This document shows, in pieces, positions 11,018 through 22,931 of a DNA stretch of 64,000 nt (position 1 is its first letter; each line of letters opens with the position of its first letter). The notes under the pieces are model-generated. The model made no database searches, was not told where the DNA came from, and saw only the letters and a list, made by a program, of their open reading frames with translations. A program made the translations under genes and the position numbers. The stretch comes from Myotis daubentonii (taxonomy: Eukaryota; Chordata; Mammalia; Chiroptera; Vespertilionidae), in NCBI RefSeq assembly GCF_963259705.1, contig NC_081840.1, forward strand, positions 102,715,126 to 102,779,125, in the 5' to 3' direction.

Positions 11018-11985
11018 CTGTGAAGTATGAAAAATACCAGTTATTAAAACCACCTATTCAGCAGAAGAGTCTCTCCTTCGGTCTCTTAATAGAGCAGAGA
11101 AATAGGGACCATTCTACCACTTTGCCAATGCCTGACATTCATTTCATAAATGAGAAAGGAAAAAAGCAATTCGACTTCTTTAAGAAGTGATAGATGTCAT
11201 TTCTCAGAAACTAGAGTATGCCCTGAGGCGATACAAGAAGCAGTCATGAGACATGTTTTTAAATGATATGTTGACATGCCTTGGAGAAGCGACACTTTAA
11301 CCACTTCCTTGAGGTTAGAGAACTATAATTCAGGAAGAGAACTTGCCACTTTTCAGAGCTTATAATAGACACCACATTTTCAATAACTACTCCTGTTACA
11401 TTCTCTTCAATCAGTGGGTCCTCTAGAAGAGGGATGAATTAAATTGCTGAAGAAGGAAATAGTAAATTTAATGCAGTGCAAATGCTGTTTACTCAAGAAC
11501 TTGTGTTATTCCAATGCCTTAAAATTCTATTTACATAAGATGTTCCAGCACTTCGGAGTATCTGTAGATAAAAGACCTCCTTTTCTCAGAAAGAGAACAA
11601 GAGCCCTGTCTGTTAAGTGATGTTCTGATGAATGGGTTGAATTGCACCTCTTTGTCAAGCGCATTTCTAACTTGAAGTCAGTGACATATTTTCAGGAGCT
11701 AGGCTATTCATTGCCAGTGCTGCTGCTAAATTATTTTATTTTCCTTTTTTACATTGACAGGAAGGTCAAAATCCTTGAGTGGAATCATAAGCAAATGGAG
11801 CAATGACTAAGCTTCTTTTCTTTTTTTAGAAATGGATAAGCCTCACTATATATCCTCTTCTCCCTACACCATTTTTAATCCAGTCCAGAATGGGAGAAGC
11901 GGGGAGAGGCAAGTTTAGAAAAATCAAATTGCTTTATCATTAGGAGTGGCCTTTTATATGTCAAATAACCTAAGATGTTTACTGG
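11018..11985. other. Intron 10, unique sequence
   Basis: I see no gene, transposon or strong regulatory motif here, only AT-rich intron sequence next to exon 11. Confidence 0.5.
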
Positions 11986-11989
11986 TGAA

Positions 11990-12205
11990 AGGTATTGTTT
12001 AAAGTGCTTAAAATATATTAATTCATTTAATGCTCTAGACAACTCCACAAGGTAGGTTCTATTATTACCCCTGTTTTACAGGTGAACCACAGAGAGGTCA
12101 AGCAACTTTCTCATGGCCATATGGTAAGTGATAGAGCTAAGATTCAAACGTGGGCAGTCTGAACTGGTGCCCTTCACTCTTACAATGCCATGATGCCTCA
12201 GCCCT
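11990..12205 (+). mobile_element. MIR SINE
   Basis: Ordered MIR landmarks: 'CAAGGTAGGTTCTATTATTA', 'TTTTACAGGTGA', 'AGAGAGGTCAAGCAACTT', 'AGCTAAGATTCAAACG', then 'GCAGTCTGAACTGG'. Ancient and diverged, plus orientation. Confidence 0.8.
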
Positions 12206-12764
12206 TAGAAATAATCTAGTCAAATGTCATCATTTCAATAAATGAAAACATTGAGGATCAGGAAATTGAGTTCTTTGCCCATGTCCACACCCTTAGTTTC
12301 ATTATTTTCTTTAAATTATCTCATTCTAGGCTACTAAACTTGGTAAATCAGACCGAGTGGATGGCCAGTCCCAGGCCTGTCAGCAGGAGTGGGAACCATG
12401 CCTAACAGTTGTCATAAAGCAGCCAAAGAAGCTATCTTTGAGTGGTGGAAACATCATGGCAAAACAGGAGACACATGTAAGAGGAGATAGACAGATTGAG
12501 TAGGTTGTGACATAACCAGGGCTTTTTTGAGTTCTAGAAGTAAATTAATTGGTCCTTTCTGACTCAGAAAAGCCTCCAGGAATTTCAAAGTACATGACTA
12601 ACATAGACCCACTTCTCTCAATTAAGGTTTCCTTCTATTTTCAAGAGTAAATTCCCTATTGGCTGGGGTTCTACATTCTTGATAGAATTATAGTTGTTGA
12701 CAGTAATTGAGAATCTGACATATATTATTGTTAGGCTCTATTAAGTATCATCAATTAAGAGTAA

Positions 12765-12981
12765 TCTATAACAATAAAAGCATAATATGCTAATTAGACC
12801 AGACGTCCTTCCGTCCTTCTGGATAAAGCCGGGGCTGCAAGGGAAGCCTGGGTCCTAGGTGCCTGCCAGCAGCTGGAGGGGGGTGGGGAACCTGCATCTC
12901 AGGTGCCAGAGGGAAGCTGTTGATGGCAGCTGGGGGAAGGAAGGCCTACTCTTGCATGAATTTTGTCTGTCGGGCCTCTAA
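12765..12981 (+). mobile_element. Short Helitron
   Basis: A 217-bp element starting TCTATAACAATAAAAGCATA and ending with a weak hairpin and CGGGCCTCTAA, flanked by A and T. The 5' sequence 'GCTAATTAGACCAGACG' and the 'CTTCTGGATAAAGCC' block are shared with the element at 8974-9307. The final CTAG is mutated to CTAA. Confidence 0.8.
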
Positions 12982-13220
12982 TATACTAATAACATAGCTT
13001 CAACAATCATAGGAGAAAAGTACTCTTTTAACTTGTGGTTTCTAAAATATTTTCAGAGTTTTTATCATATGTGTATAGATATTTTCTTTCTTGTGTCCCA
13101 GACTCTTCTACTAATTTTAACGTGAGCAAAAAATTGGCACAATGTAAATACATTATAAAAGCTGTCAGAGATGAACTGGGAAGAATATTAGCAATGTAGA
13201 GCCATATACAACAGTGCTAA

Positions 13221-13416
13221 TTGTTTTTAAAAATATGTTTTTATTGATTTTTAGAGAGATAGAAATGGAAAGAGAGATAGACACATCAACTGCCTCCTGC
13301 ATGGCTCCCACTGGGGATTGAGCCTGCAACCTGGGCATGTGCCCTGACTAGAAATGGAACCAGTGACCTCTTGGTGCATGGGTCGACGCTCAACCACTAA
13401 GCACACTGGCTGGGCA
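13221..13416 (-). mobile_element. Ves SINE
   Basis: Minus orientation: A-rich tail complement and 'TTTTTATTGATTTTTAGAGA' at the left, the 'GCCTCCTGCATGG' and 'GGGCATGTGCCCTGAC' blocks in the middle, and the tRNA-derived head 'ACTGGCTGGGCA' at the right. Confidence 0.85.
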
Positions 13417-14996
13417 GAACTGGGTTAATTTTATTAGCATGAGATCATTTATAAAAAAATCTGTGTCCTTTTACTAAACATGTTTTAGAAAAGGGCTTTG
13501 TGTATTTAGATCTTCTATGTGCTCCTGAAAAGTCTAGTTAATACGAAGACTGATATATCTTGTCCATCATTTGAGTAGGAAGCAAGGAGAGGGCATAGAA
13601 GATTTTAAATCCATTGAAGTGCTATTTCATTTCACAAAATAGTACTCATTTTACTGTTACATATAAGGGACATGGCATCCTAAGGAGGTAACCTTCATTT
13701 ATAAGTTTAAATATAGTATGTTTTAAATATCTTTATACCATTTATAAATATGTACTGCTTCTAAGTTGAAGGTTTTACCAGTATCTTTTCTCATAAAAGT
13801 ATTTTATTTCTGGGAAAGGACATTTAGGGGTAACTTATTAAGCTCTATCTAAACAACTTAGAAGTTTCATGGTTTTAAATACCATAGAATGATGGTAAAA
13901 AAACAATAATATTTTAGGAATAAAATTAAACACATTCAACCAATCTTGAATGGACTTTTTTTGTTAAAATTGAAAACTGTGTGTTGCCTTCTTGTGGAAT
14001 TCTATATGCAATGTATTACAAGAGAGTGATAGCTTTAGACTTGATAGCAGATATGTGCATTGGACAACACAGGGAAGCATATGGTGCATCCTTTCAGAGG
14101 TTACGGTACTTTGTTATCTTTCTGTCTGAGAACCCTAGTATTGAAGAACATGTCACTACAGCACACACTGCCATATGACAGCAGCTCCAGGAAGTTGTTG
14201 AGTTCCAGCACACTTTGTGATAAAGTCACAAGGCTCATGACTCCTTCAGAGATTGACTCTTAGGGAGAATTGCAGTTTTCTGTTTATTTTACTTTTTCTC
14301 TCACCAAAACAAGAGGGGCAGACATAAAATGGAAAATGAAATGGACACAAGAAAGAAAATATCTACACACAGATGACAATAACTCTGACAATGTTTTAGA
14401 AATCACAAGTTAATGAGAGTGAGATGGAAGTGAAATTCTTTCACTTCTGACAGCATCATCCCTGTCAGTGGCTGACCTGCAGCCAGTTGGGGAGAGGGAA
14501 GTCTCTGCAGAGCTCTGTGTCTGACAGAGTGGAGCTGACTGCACTGCCCAACTTTTGATTTCCTGCCTGCCATACCTTTGCTTGAGTCATATATTAAGCC
14601 ACATTCCCACACTTGCCTAGAATGGGACCAAAGACAATATTCCCTCCAATTAGCTAGAATCTTCTTTTCACAAAAGGGGTAGGTCCTGGGCAAAGTGGGG
14701 TTGGGAAGGATGGAACAAAAAGCCAGCTGTTTGGGGTGTGAGAAGTTTCATTAGCTGAATACAAATCCTTCACTGCATATAGCATTGAATGTCTATGGTT
14801 TGTTACTTAGTTTAGTCTCAAACCAGCTTCTGGGTCACCCAACATACTCCTTTCCTAGTTGGCATTGTGTACTCAGGAAATTCAAATAAATTTAATAATC
14901 ACCCTAAGAAAAACCTGATCACTAAAGAACATCTGTTTGGCTAAAAAATATCACACCACATGTTCTATTGAACATTGGAATGTTTTTATATTGAGA
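13417..14996. other. Intron 10, unique sequence
   Basis: No convincing gene or repeat. The reading frame on the minus strand at 14403-14693 has no recognisable domain and is treated as chance. Confidence 0.5.
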
Positions 14997-15753
14997 CTAG
15001 AGGCCCTGTGCATGAAATTTGTGCACAGTGGGGGTCCCCTCAGCCCAGCCTGCACCCTCTCCAATCTGGGACTTCTTGGGGGATGTCCGACTGCCGGTTT
15101 AGGCCTGTTCAGAATCGGGCCTACACCGGCAGTCGGACATCCCTCTCACAATCTGGGACCACTGGCTCCTAACTGCTCACCTGCCTGACTGCCTGATGGC
15201 CCCTAACTGCCCCCCCTGCCAGCCTGATAACCCCTAACTGCCTCTGCCTGCCTGCCTGATTGCACCTAACTACCCTCCCTGCCAGTCTGATCACCCCTAA
15301 CTACCTCTGCCTTCTGGCCTGATAGTCCCCAATTACCCCTCTGCTGGCCTGGTCACCCATAACTGCCCCCTTCCCCCTTCACCAGCCTGGTCACCCCATA
15401 CTGCTCCCCCTGCTGGACTGGTTGCCCCCAACTTCTCCCCTCTGCCGGCCTGGTCACCCCTCACTGTCCCCTTGCAGCTTGGTCACCTCCAACTGCTCCC
15501 CCTGCTGGCCTTGTCACCCCCAACTGCCCCCCACTTCCGCCCTGGTCACCTCACGCAGCCTGCTGTTCAGTTGTTTGGTCATCCCTCACTAACCCTCCTG
15601 CTGGCCTGGTCGCCCCATGCAGCCTGGTGTTCAATTGTTTGGTCATCCCTCACTAATCCCCTTGCCAGCCTGGTCGCCCCACACAGCCTGCTTTTCGGTC
15701 GTCCATCCAGTTGTTTCAGTCGTGATGGCCCCTGGCTTTTTACATATTGGGAT
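14997..15753 (-). mobile_element. Helitron with tandem interior
   Basis: It starts CTAGAGGCCCTGTGCATG with the 3' hairpin GTGCATGAAATTTGTGCAC. An inner inverted pair 'GGATGTCCGACTGCCGG' and 'CCGGCAGTCGGACATCC' lies at 15079-15145. Then come many short units based on 'CCTGGTCACCCC' and 'AACTGCCCC'. The far end is decayed near 15753, so that boundary is approximate. Confidence 0.8.
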
Positions 15754-15799
15754 TCACTTCTCTTTTCACTGGATCAAGAGCAAGCTGCATTTTAAAAGG

Positions 15800-16385
15800 T
15801 TCCAATGCATAAAAAAATACTTAAGCATTACTTACAATAGTCAAAGGTAGAAACAATCTAAGTGTCCATCAATGGATGAAAGGATAAACAAAATGTGGTA
15901 TGTACATACAATGGCATATTATTCAGCCTTAACAAGAGGAAATTCTGACACGGATCATCTTGAAGACATTATGCTAAGTGATAAATGCAGGGTGAGGCAA
16001 AAGTAGTTTTATAGTTGCTCATATGGAAAGTAATACAATAATCAATAAATGATAATACAAGAATAAACTGTTTTGCATATTCACAACTGTAAACCTGCTT
16101 TTGCCCTACCTTGTATTATATGATTGCACTTGTATGAAGTAGTTGGAGTTGTCAAATCCATAGAGACTGAAAGTAGAAAAGTGGTTTCCAGGGACTGGGG
16201 GAGATGGGAAATGGTAGCTATTGCTTAATGGACACAAACTTTCAGTTTTGCAAGATGGGGAAGTTCTGGAGATTGGTTGCTGAACAATATAAATATACTT
16301 AACATTACTGAACTACACACCTACAAAGGTTAAGAAGGTAAATTTAATGTTATGTGTATTTTATCATAATTAAAATTTTTTAAAA
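15800..16385 (+). mobile_element. Old L1 (L1M type) 3' end, split by a MITE
   Basis: Before the MITE: 'AATCTAAGTGTCCATCAATG' to 'GACATTATGCTAAGTGA'. After it: 'ATATGATTGCACTTGTATGA' to 'TATGTGTATTTTATCATAAT'. These are consecutive parts of the ancient L1 ORF2 end and 3' UTR in plus orientation. Confidence 0.8.
15988..16113. mobile_element. Mariner-type MITE
   Basis: A 126-bp element with about 30-bp terminal inverted repeats: CAGGGTGAGGCAAAAGTAG on the left, and the right end reads CAAGGTAGGGCAAAAGCAG in reverse complement. No transposase. It interrupts the L1M 3' end. A clean TA duplication is not obvious. Confidence 0.8.
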
Positions 16386-16790
16386 ATATATTTAAAGGAG
16401 GAAAGAAGATCGAACAGGAAGGGGAGGGTTAACTGATAAATTAGAGTCTACTGAGAGATTTTAAGTTTTTTCCCAGTTGCTGCTGGCAACTCCGTGATCC
16501 CCATTCTCATGGGGATAGTTACTCTATCTCCTGTCTGTGTTCAACTACTTGCCTACCCTAAGGGAGGGAAAGGTGACCAGCATTGCAATTCTTTTCTATG
16601 TTTATCTCGGACATCACTTTCTGTACCTCAATCCTGTCTGTCCTAGAATTGGGGGTCACTGATCTCAGGAATGAAAGGAAATAAGAAGTCTTTCTTCCTC
16701 AGGAAAGGGCGAAGGTCCTTGAGCAAAGTCAAGGATGTGAGGAAGGACTTCCTCCTGGCAGTCCATCTACTCCCTGTCCCTGAATCTTAC

Positions 16791-17122
16791 CTTAGCCTTG
16801 CGTTTGCTGTCATCCATGATCATTTTCCAGTCTGAGCCATTGTTGCTGTACCCAATCTTGAACTTCCTCATGGACACTTTGTTCTCCCGGTGCTTTCCCC
16901 CCTGAATGATGATGCCCCTCACAATCTTCTCTTCCCCTAAGTCCACTTGGAGCCACTCATTTATGTATGGATGAGGTGCGGGTGGCAGTACCCAGCCAGA
17001 GCGACTAGTCACAAGGCGAATGTTTTCAGGCATCCAGTTCCTGTCCCCTTGGTTTGAGGCTGTAATCTGGGAGTCAGAAATAAGACCAGACACCATGCCC
17101 AGCATTCCAGAGCAAGGATAAT
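16791..17122 (-). CDS. NRP1: NRP1 exon 10: most of b2 (F5/8 type C) domain
   Basis: The largest exon in the window, 332 bp, finishes Asp428 and encodes 110 more residues to about 538. It starts YPCSGMLGMVSGLISDSQ, where Cys431 opens b2, and continues through NQGDRNWMPENIRL, the WLQVDLGEEK strand and SNNGSDW to DDSKRKAK. b2 packs on b1 and contributes to heparin binding and VEGF-A165 affinity. Asn522 in NGS is a glycosylation sequon. The acceptor is CCCTCTAG and the donor GTAAGATT. Differences from the human protein as I remember it are Ala449, Val472, Pro479, Val487 and Ser511. The frame stays open for a short distance past the donor, which is chance. Confidence 0.97.
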
Positions 17123-17416
17123 CTAGAGGGTGAAATGAAATAGATAATGTAAAATGATTTTATGCTTAGAAAGAATATGACATATTAAGTAAAAACATTT
17201 TCTGTATCCATGCCTATAAGTGTTTAAGTCTTTGTATCATTTATACTACATTTCAATAAAGAAAAATTTCAATAAGAACATACATTTCCCTCCTTTCTGA
17301 GTTTTTCCAAGACAATTAATAACATCATAGATCTTTTTATATCTTCTATAGAAACCCATGTAGCTTCTGAGAATAATGAGGGTATCAATCATTGAGTAAT
17401 TGATTGGGAGCTTAAA
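17123..17416. other. Intron 9, unique sequence
   Basis: AT-rich intron between exon 10 and the two-part Helitron. Nothing recognised. Confidence 0.5.
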
Positions 17417-18080
17417 AACAAAATGGTGGGCAGCCATGGAACTGGAGCAAGCAGGAGGCTTGGTTGCCCCAATGATGGAGGAAGCCAAGCTTCCCGCCTG
17501 CTGCGGCTGGCTCTGAGCTCCACTCAAAGCAACAAAGTTTCAATTATAAAAGATAAATAAACCCCAGATGCCTGCTTTCAGCCAGCTGTGGCCATGGAGC
17601 TGGAGCGAGCGGGAGGCTTTGGTTTGACCCTGGCAATGGAGGAAGCCAAGCTTCCCTCCCGCCCACCCTGGCTGGTTCTGAGCTCCACTCAAGGCTACAT
17701 AGGTTCAATTATAGAAGGTAAATAAATCCCAGAATAAAAAAAAAAGAAAAGAAAAAAAGGAGAGGCTGAGAGCTTTCATTGCTGGGCGGCTTGGCCAGCC
17801 TGAACATGGCCCTCAGCCCCTCACCCAGACTGGCCAGGTACCCCAGTGGGGACCTCCCACCCCGAAGGGGGTGTGACCAGCCTGCAAACAGCCATCAGCC
17901 CCTCACCCAGGCTGGCCAGCCACCCCAGCGGACCCCCACCCTGAAGGGTGTGTGACCAGCCTGCAAACACCCATCAGTCCCTCACCCAGGCTGGCCAGGC
18001 ACCACAGTGGGACCCCCACCCTGATCCGGGACACCCTTCAGGGCAAACTAGCTGGCCCCCACCTGTGCATCAGGCCTCTA
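17417..18080 (+). mobile_element. Helitron module A (5' truncated)
   Basis: It begins near 'AAAATGGTGGGCAGCCATGG' without a proper TC end, so the 5' end is missing. It holds two tandem units of about 140-160 bp, each running from 'GAGCTGGAGCGAGC' to 'ATAAATAAACCCCAG', then an A-rich tract, then three copies of an about 82-bp unit with 'CAGCCCCTCACCCAGGCTGG'. It ends at GGCCTCTA and passes directly into module B. Confidence 0.8.
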
Positions 18081-18536
18081 TCCTATATAATAAAAGGGTA
18101 ATATGCAAATTGACCCTAACAACAGAACAACAGGGAATGACTGGTCACTATGACACACACTGACCACCAGGGGACAGATGTTCAATGCAGGAGCTTCCCC
18201 CTGATGGTCAGTGCACTCCCACAGGGGAGCTCTGCTTAGCCACAAGCCAGGCTGATGGCTTCCAGTACAGTGGTGGTGGGAGCCTCTCCCACCTCCTCAG
18301 CAGTGCTAAGGATGTCTGACTGCAGCTTAGGCCTGCTCCCTGCTGGCAAGTGGACATCCCCCGAGGGCTCCTGGGCTGCGAGAAGGATGTCTGAGTGCCA
18401 GCTTAGGCCCAATCCCCCGGGGAGCGGGCCTGAGCCAGGAGGTGGTCATCCCCTGAGGGGTCCCAGACTGTGAGAGGGCACAGGCCGGGCTGAGGGTCCC
18501 TCCTGAGTGCACAAATTTTTGTACACTGGGCCTTTA

Positions 18537-18537
<1 letters not shown>
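18081..18537 (+). mobile_element. Helitron module B
   Basis: A 457-bp unit from TCCTATATAATAAAAGGG to a 3' hairpin (GTGCACAAATTTTTGTACAC) and CCTTTAG, with a T next. Closely related to 22398-22858 and to the complement of 50321-50804. The canonical CTAG end is mutated to TTAG. Confidence 0.88.

Positions 18538-18580
<43 letters not shown>
18538..18580. repeat. (TA)n microsatellite
   Basis: About 21 TA units directly after the Helitron end, which inserted into or beside this AT tract. Confidence 0.95.
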
Positions 18581-18584
<4 letters not shown>

Positions 18585-18941
18585 GTATATACACTGAGTG
18601 GCCAGATTATTATGACCACACACACACACAAAAATGGTCAACACTTCAATTATTCTCCTTTCTAAATTATACATCTCAAACAAGACATGCACAGGAATAA
18701 TAACCTATTTTTCTTTGAAACAACTCAATTCTGCATAATATAATCAAAAGTTAGTCTCAAGATATAAGCATCTAAAGAGGCATATATCTAATACAGTTAA
18801 ACTATGTCCATGTTATATGTTGAAGCTTAAGAATTAATTATTGAGGTACTTTCCAGATCATGGATTGGTATACAGTATAGATTATGTCATTTCTTTTCAC
18901 ACGTTTTGTGCCTACTCACATAGCAATTATGCATGCACTTT

Positions 18942-19219
18942 CTTTTTTTTCTTTATTGATTAAAGTATTACATATGTGTCCTTATCCCCCCTTGCCCCCA
19001 AAACCCCCCACTCATGTCCTCACCCTCCTAGTGTCCGTGTCCATTGGTTAGGCTTATATGCATGCATACAAGTCCTTTGGTTGATCTCTCCCCCTTATCC
19101 CCGCCCTCCCCTACCTTCCCTCTGAGGTCTGATCGATGCTCTTCTGTCTCTGGATCTGTTTTTGTTAATCAGTTTATGTTGTTCATTATATTCCACAAAT
19201 GAGTAAGGTTATGTGATAT
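18942..19219 (-). mobile_element. L1 3' UTR fragment
   Basis: A minus-orientation L1 3' end with the 'ATGCATACAAGTCCTTTGG' block. A perfect 15-bp target duplication, TTATGCATGCACTTT, flanks it at 18927-18941 and 19220-19234. Confidence 0.9.
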
Positions 19220-19234
19220 TTATGCATGCACTTT

Positions 19235-21149
19235 AAACCAAGGATGCCAGGCCTTCCATAAGATGTCCTTGCAAAGCCTCTTCTCATTTACCCCTTTAGA
19301 CAGAGGCAACTGAAATGAAGAACTCCTTCACCAGGGGTGTGGGGTATGGGGAGGCTTTCTTTCATTCTATTCCCTCCATCTTGCACTTCCCGCTATCTGA
19401 CCAGTTAAAATCTTGACCCATTTTCAAATGCCATGTCAGTTATTCTCATCTCTCCAACTGGGGTAGTTTCCTTTTCTGGAGGTCTTCTCATATATCAATG
19501 GCCACATTTAGTTTCTTGGATGACTGCTATTTGCCTCCCCACATTTTAAGTTCTCTTGATGGAAGAACCACATCCTATTTAAAAATTTTCTACGATTCTT
19601 TGTGCCTTGCTTTATAAATAGTATTTGCTCAACAAATATTCAGTGAATGAATCAAATGATTAACACAATAAAAGGCAGCTGTCCATTTTCAAAGCACCTT
19701 TTCCTAGATGGGATCTGGAAACTAACAATACTGTAAATTCAATGGGGCTTATGAAAAGATTTACAAAAACTATTTTACTGGGGGGATATAAAATTATAGT
19801 GTTAAAAATAGAAATCACATTTTTAGTCAGTGTGGTCACACCTACTTGATTCAAAACCAGATGTTACCATTTGGAGAAAAACACAATTAACTTGAATATT
19901 TTAACAATAGCAGAACCTTTACCAGATTAATGTCCTTTCTCTAATGCAGAGCTGGCTAGGGTGCAGTTTACAACCCACAAACCTAGCATGCCCAACTTCT
20001 ATTTGGCCAACGAATACATGGAGGACAGACTGCCATTCCTTCTGTCTGTCTGTCTCATCCAAAAACAACAAAGAACAGTAAAAGGGAACCTTGATTGGAA
20101 CCTTTGACCGAAAACTTTGAGAGTCTTTCAGCAATTCTTGGGAGAAAACAAACAAACAAACAAACAAACAAACAAACCACAATTCAAGGTGTAAATGAGA
20201 TGGAGGGATTTAATTTCATTTTCCATAGTAGTAGGCTGGGTCAGATGTACTTCAGACTGGCTACATAACAAGCAATCAGATAAAAAGACAAAACAAACAA
20301 ACAAACAAACAAACAGAAAACAAGAAACATGATGCCAAGCTAAATTAGAATTTCAAACAAATAAGGAATGATGTTTTAGTATAAGCATGTCCCAAATATA
20401 GCATGGAGCATACTTATCCTAAAAAATTATCTGTCATTTATCTGCATAAGACTTAAATGGACATTTTATATTTTACCTGGTAACCCTGTTTGCAAAGCTT
20501 AAAAACCAGTCCTAGATGAAAAGAAGAGATGAGTTCTGTGATGGTGAATTGAGGTGGTTGTTTTCACTAACATTATTTTACAATAAAATCTTTGTACTTT
20601 AATGGGAAAACTGAAAAATACTGATAAGTCAAATACTCAGTTAACCAATTTTCAAAGAATGTGAAGGTAATAACTTCAGTTGATGGAAGAACCTGAATGA
20701 GCATAATTAACTCTTCCCCTGATGACTCAGAAAGTATCTTTGGATGCTGTGGTGCCTGAGATAATCACTGAGAAGTTCTGATTAACATAGGAACACACTA
20801 ATGTGTGCAGAAGCACTAGTTAATACATGCCTGGATAACAAATACAAGGTTGTAGTGTGTTCTCATACATTAAGCAGTTACCATACAAGATTAATTTTAC
20901 CAATTTTCATCTTTGCCAAAATGATAAAACCTGATCTGTCAATAACTTCTAAAGTAGAATGGTTTGCTACATTCTAGTTTATATCTCTATAGGATGACAC
21001 ATCATTGTATACACTGGATTACCCAGGATTAAAAATTTCAAAAAAGCATTTTTTGAATACTTTAAATCTACAAAAATTAGATTAAAACTGGTGCTCTGGA
21101 GAGTTTGGAAGTCAAGTGCTGAATTCACATAGTAACTTTTAATTCAAGG
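19235..21149. other. Intron 9, mostly unique sequence
   Basis: No gene seen. Two (CAAA)n runs are at about 20145-20177 and 20289-20314. The minus-strand frame across the first run is a repeat artefact. Confidence 0.55.
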
Positions 21150-22200
21150 GTCAATTTTTGAGATCACTTGTTTCTCAGAAGGCATGGATAAAACTGCAAT
21201 TCATTCATTCACTCATTCATTCAAAAATCAGCACGTGGGGCACGTTATGTTACAGGCATATAAAACAGAATAAAAAATAAGTCCACCAGGGACACTTTTA
21301 TTTTCATCAGATTCCACTATGAGAGGAACATGGCCTCTAAAATAAAATTTTCTCACTGGAGTGTCTGCTTGCCGGGGCTTATTGTAGGTTCAATTTATTG
21401 TCTAACATGCACTGTCTAGTTATTGGATACCATTTAGTAAGCACTTACTCTAAACGAGGTATGTTACATATATTCTTTCGCTAAATCCTTATTATGGCTG
21501 AATTAAGTTTAATCTTTTAAAAATATGTATTTTTATTGATTTCAGAGAGGAAAGGAGGAGAGAGAAAGATGGAAACACCAATGATGAGAGAGACTCAATG
21601 ATGGGCTGCCTCCTGCACTCCCCGCATTAGGGATCAAGACTACAACCCAGGCATGTGCCCTGACTAGAATAGAACCATGACCTACTGGTTCATGGGATGC
21701 CACTCAACCACAGGGGCACACTGGCCAGGCTGAAATAAGGTTAATCTTACTGACCAAGAAATGAAGGTCAGAGGGACTAAATATCTTGCTTATGGTCACA
21801 TGTTCACTAATGGATAGTTCAGAGCCAAGCTTGGATGTCTGTGTACCTTCTATTCATGTGACCATCATTATAACATGATAGCCTCTTTAAGAAAGCCTGC
21901 CTTGATAATTATTTGGATTTTGTAGCTGTCTTACTAAAGAGAAAATATCTAAAATAAAGTAGGGGTCACAAATAACAAACTAGCCTTATGATCCTAAAAG
22001 CAGTATCTTACTTGGAAAACAAAACCAAACCGCAGGCTATATAGAATAGTTGTAAAATAGAATTTGCTATTTCAGATATCTGTTTAAATAACTAAGTCAT
22101 TTAATCATTTTAAAAAATACAATATATTATTTGCCTCTACATGTGAAGACTCACACATTCTTATAATTAACTCTCAGGAAAATCTTTATGAAAATGAAAA
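21150..22200 (+). repeat. Inverted duplication, arm 1
   Basis: This 1051-bp segment recurs in reverse complement at 25847-27802. Aligned positions sum to 48048 throughout the core, 21340-21985, which is identical over 646 bp. The outer margin (21150-21339) and the inner margin (21986-22200) differ at roughly 4-8% of sites plus small indels. The arm contains a MIR (about 21410-21860) split by a Ves SINE. Its inner edge abuts a Helitron 3' half. Confidence 0.95.
21514..21728 (-). mobile_element. Ves SINE inside arm 1
   Basis: Minus orientation, from 'TATTTTTATTGATTTCAGAG' to the head 'GGCACACTGGCCAGG'. It sits in the middle of an older MIR, and an identical copy is in arm 2, so it predates the duplication. 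Confidence 0.9.
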
Positions 22201-22397
22201 AGGCCATCAGCCCCTCACCCAGACTGGCCAGGCACTCCAGTGGGGACCCCCACATCCTAAAGGGGTTGTGGCCAACCTGAAAACAGCCATCAGCCCCTCA
22301 CCCAGGCTGGCCAGGCACCCCAGTGGGGACCCCCATCCTGACCTGGGACACCCTTCAGGGCAAACCAGCCAGCCCCCACCCACGCACCAGGCCTCTA
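22201..22397 (+). mobile_element. Helitron module A, 3' half (broken)
   Basis: It starts abruptly at the edge of arm 1 with the 'CATCAGCCCCTCACCCAG' unit, carries two of the about 82-bp units, and ends GCACCAGGCCTCTA. The missing 5' half is not here. Sequence of that half lies at 27803-28050 in opposite orientation. Confidence 0.88.
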
Positions 22398-22858
22398 TCC
22401 TATATAATAAAAGGGTAATATGCAAATTGGCCCTAAAAGCAGAATGTCTGGGAATGACTGGTCACTATGACACACACTGACCACCAGGGGGCAGATGCTC
22501 AATGCCAGAACTGCCCCCTGGTGGTCAGTGCACTCCCACATGGGGGAGCTCTGCTCAGCCACAAGCCAGGCTGATGGCTGCCAGCACAGCGGTGGTGGCG
22601 GGAGCCTCTCCGGCCTCCTCTGCAGCACTAAGGATGTCCGACTGCAGCTTAGGTCTACTCCCCGCTGGCAAGTGGACATCCCTGAGGGCTGCCGGGCTGC
22701 CAGAGGGATGTCTGACTGCCAGCTTGGGCCCAATCCCCCAGGGAGCAGGCCTAAGCCAGCAGGTGGACATTCTCTGAGGGGTCCCAGACTGCAAGAGGGC
22801 ACAGGCTGGGCTGAGGGAACCCCTCGAGTGCACAAATTTTTGTGCACCAGGCCTCTAG
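22398..22858 (+). mobile_element. Helitron module B
   Basis: A 461-bp unit, TCCTATATAATAAAAGGG to hairpin GTGCACAAATTTTTGTGCAC and CTCTAG, followed by T. It joins module A at the same base as in the other two composites. Long frames on both strands lack any domain and follow from the GC-rich composition. Confidence 0.92.
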
Positions 22859-22931
22859 TGATTTATATAAACTTTTAAATTCAGGGAAAGTCATTTTGCA
22901 TATATGTGGTCATTTTCATTTGAATTTAGAC

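Noticed and set aside
15079..15145. Inverted pair suggesting a CRISPR-like or attachment-site repeat
   Set aside because: It is a standard internal inverted repeat of the Helitron family. No regularly spaced direct repeats with unique spacers occur in the window.
16767..17105. A 112-codon minus frame starting at Met as a small gene
   Set aside because: It is the inside of NRP1 exon 10. The true exon starts upstream of that Met at a splice acceptor and ends at a GT donor at 16790-16789.
22395..22847. A 150-codon frame on the minus strand and overlapping plus frames
   Set aside because: They lie wholly in Helitron module B. GC-rich composition with few stops explains them, and the frames are not kept in the other B copies.
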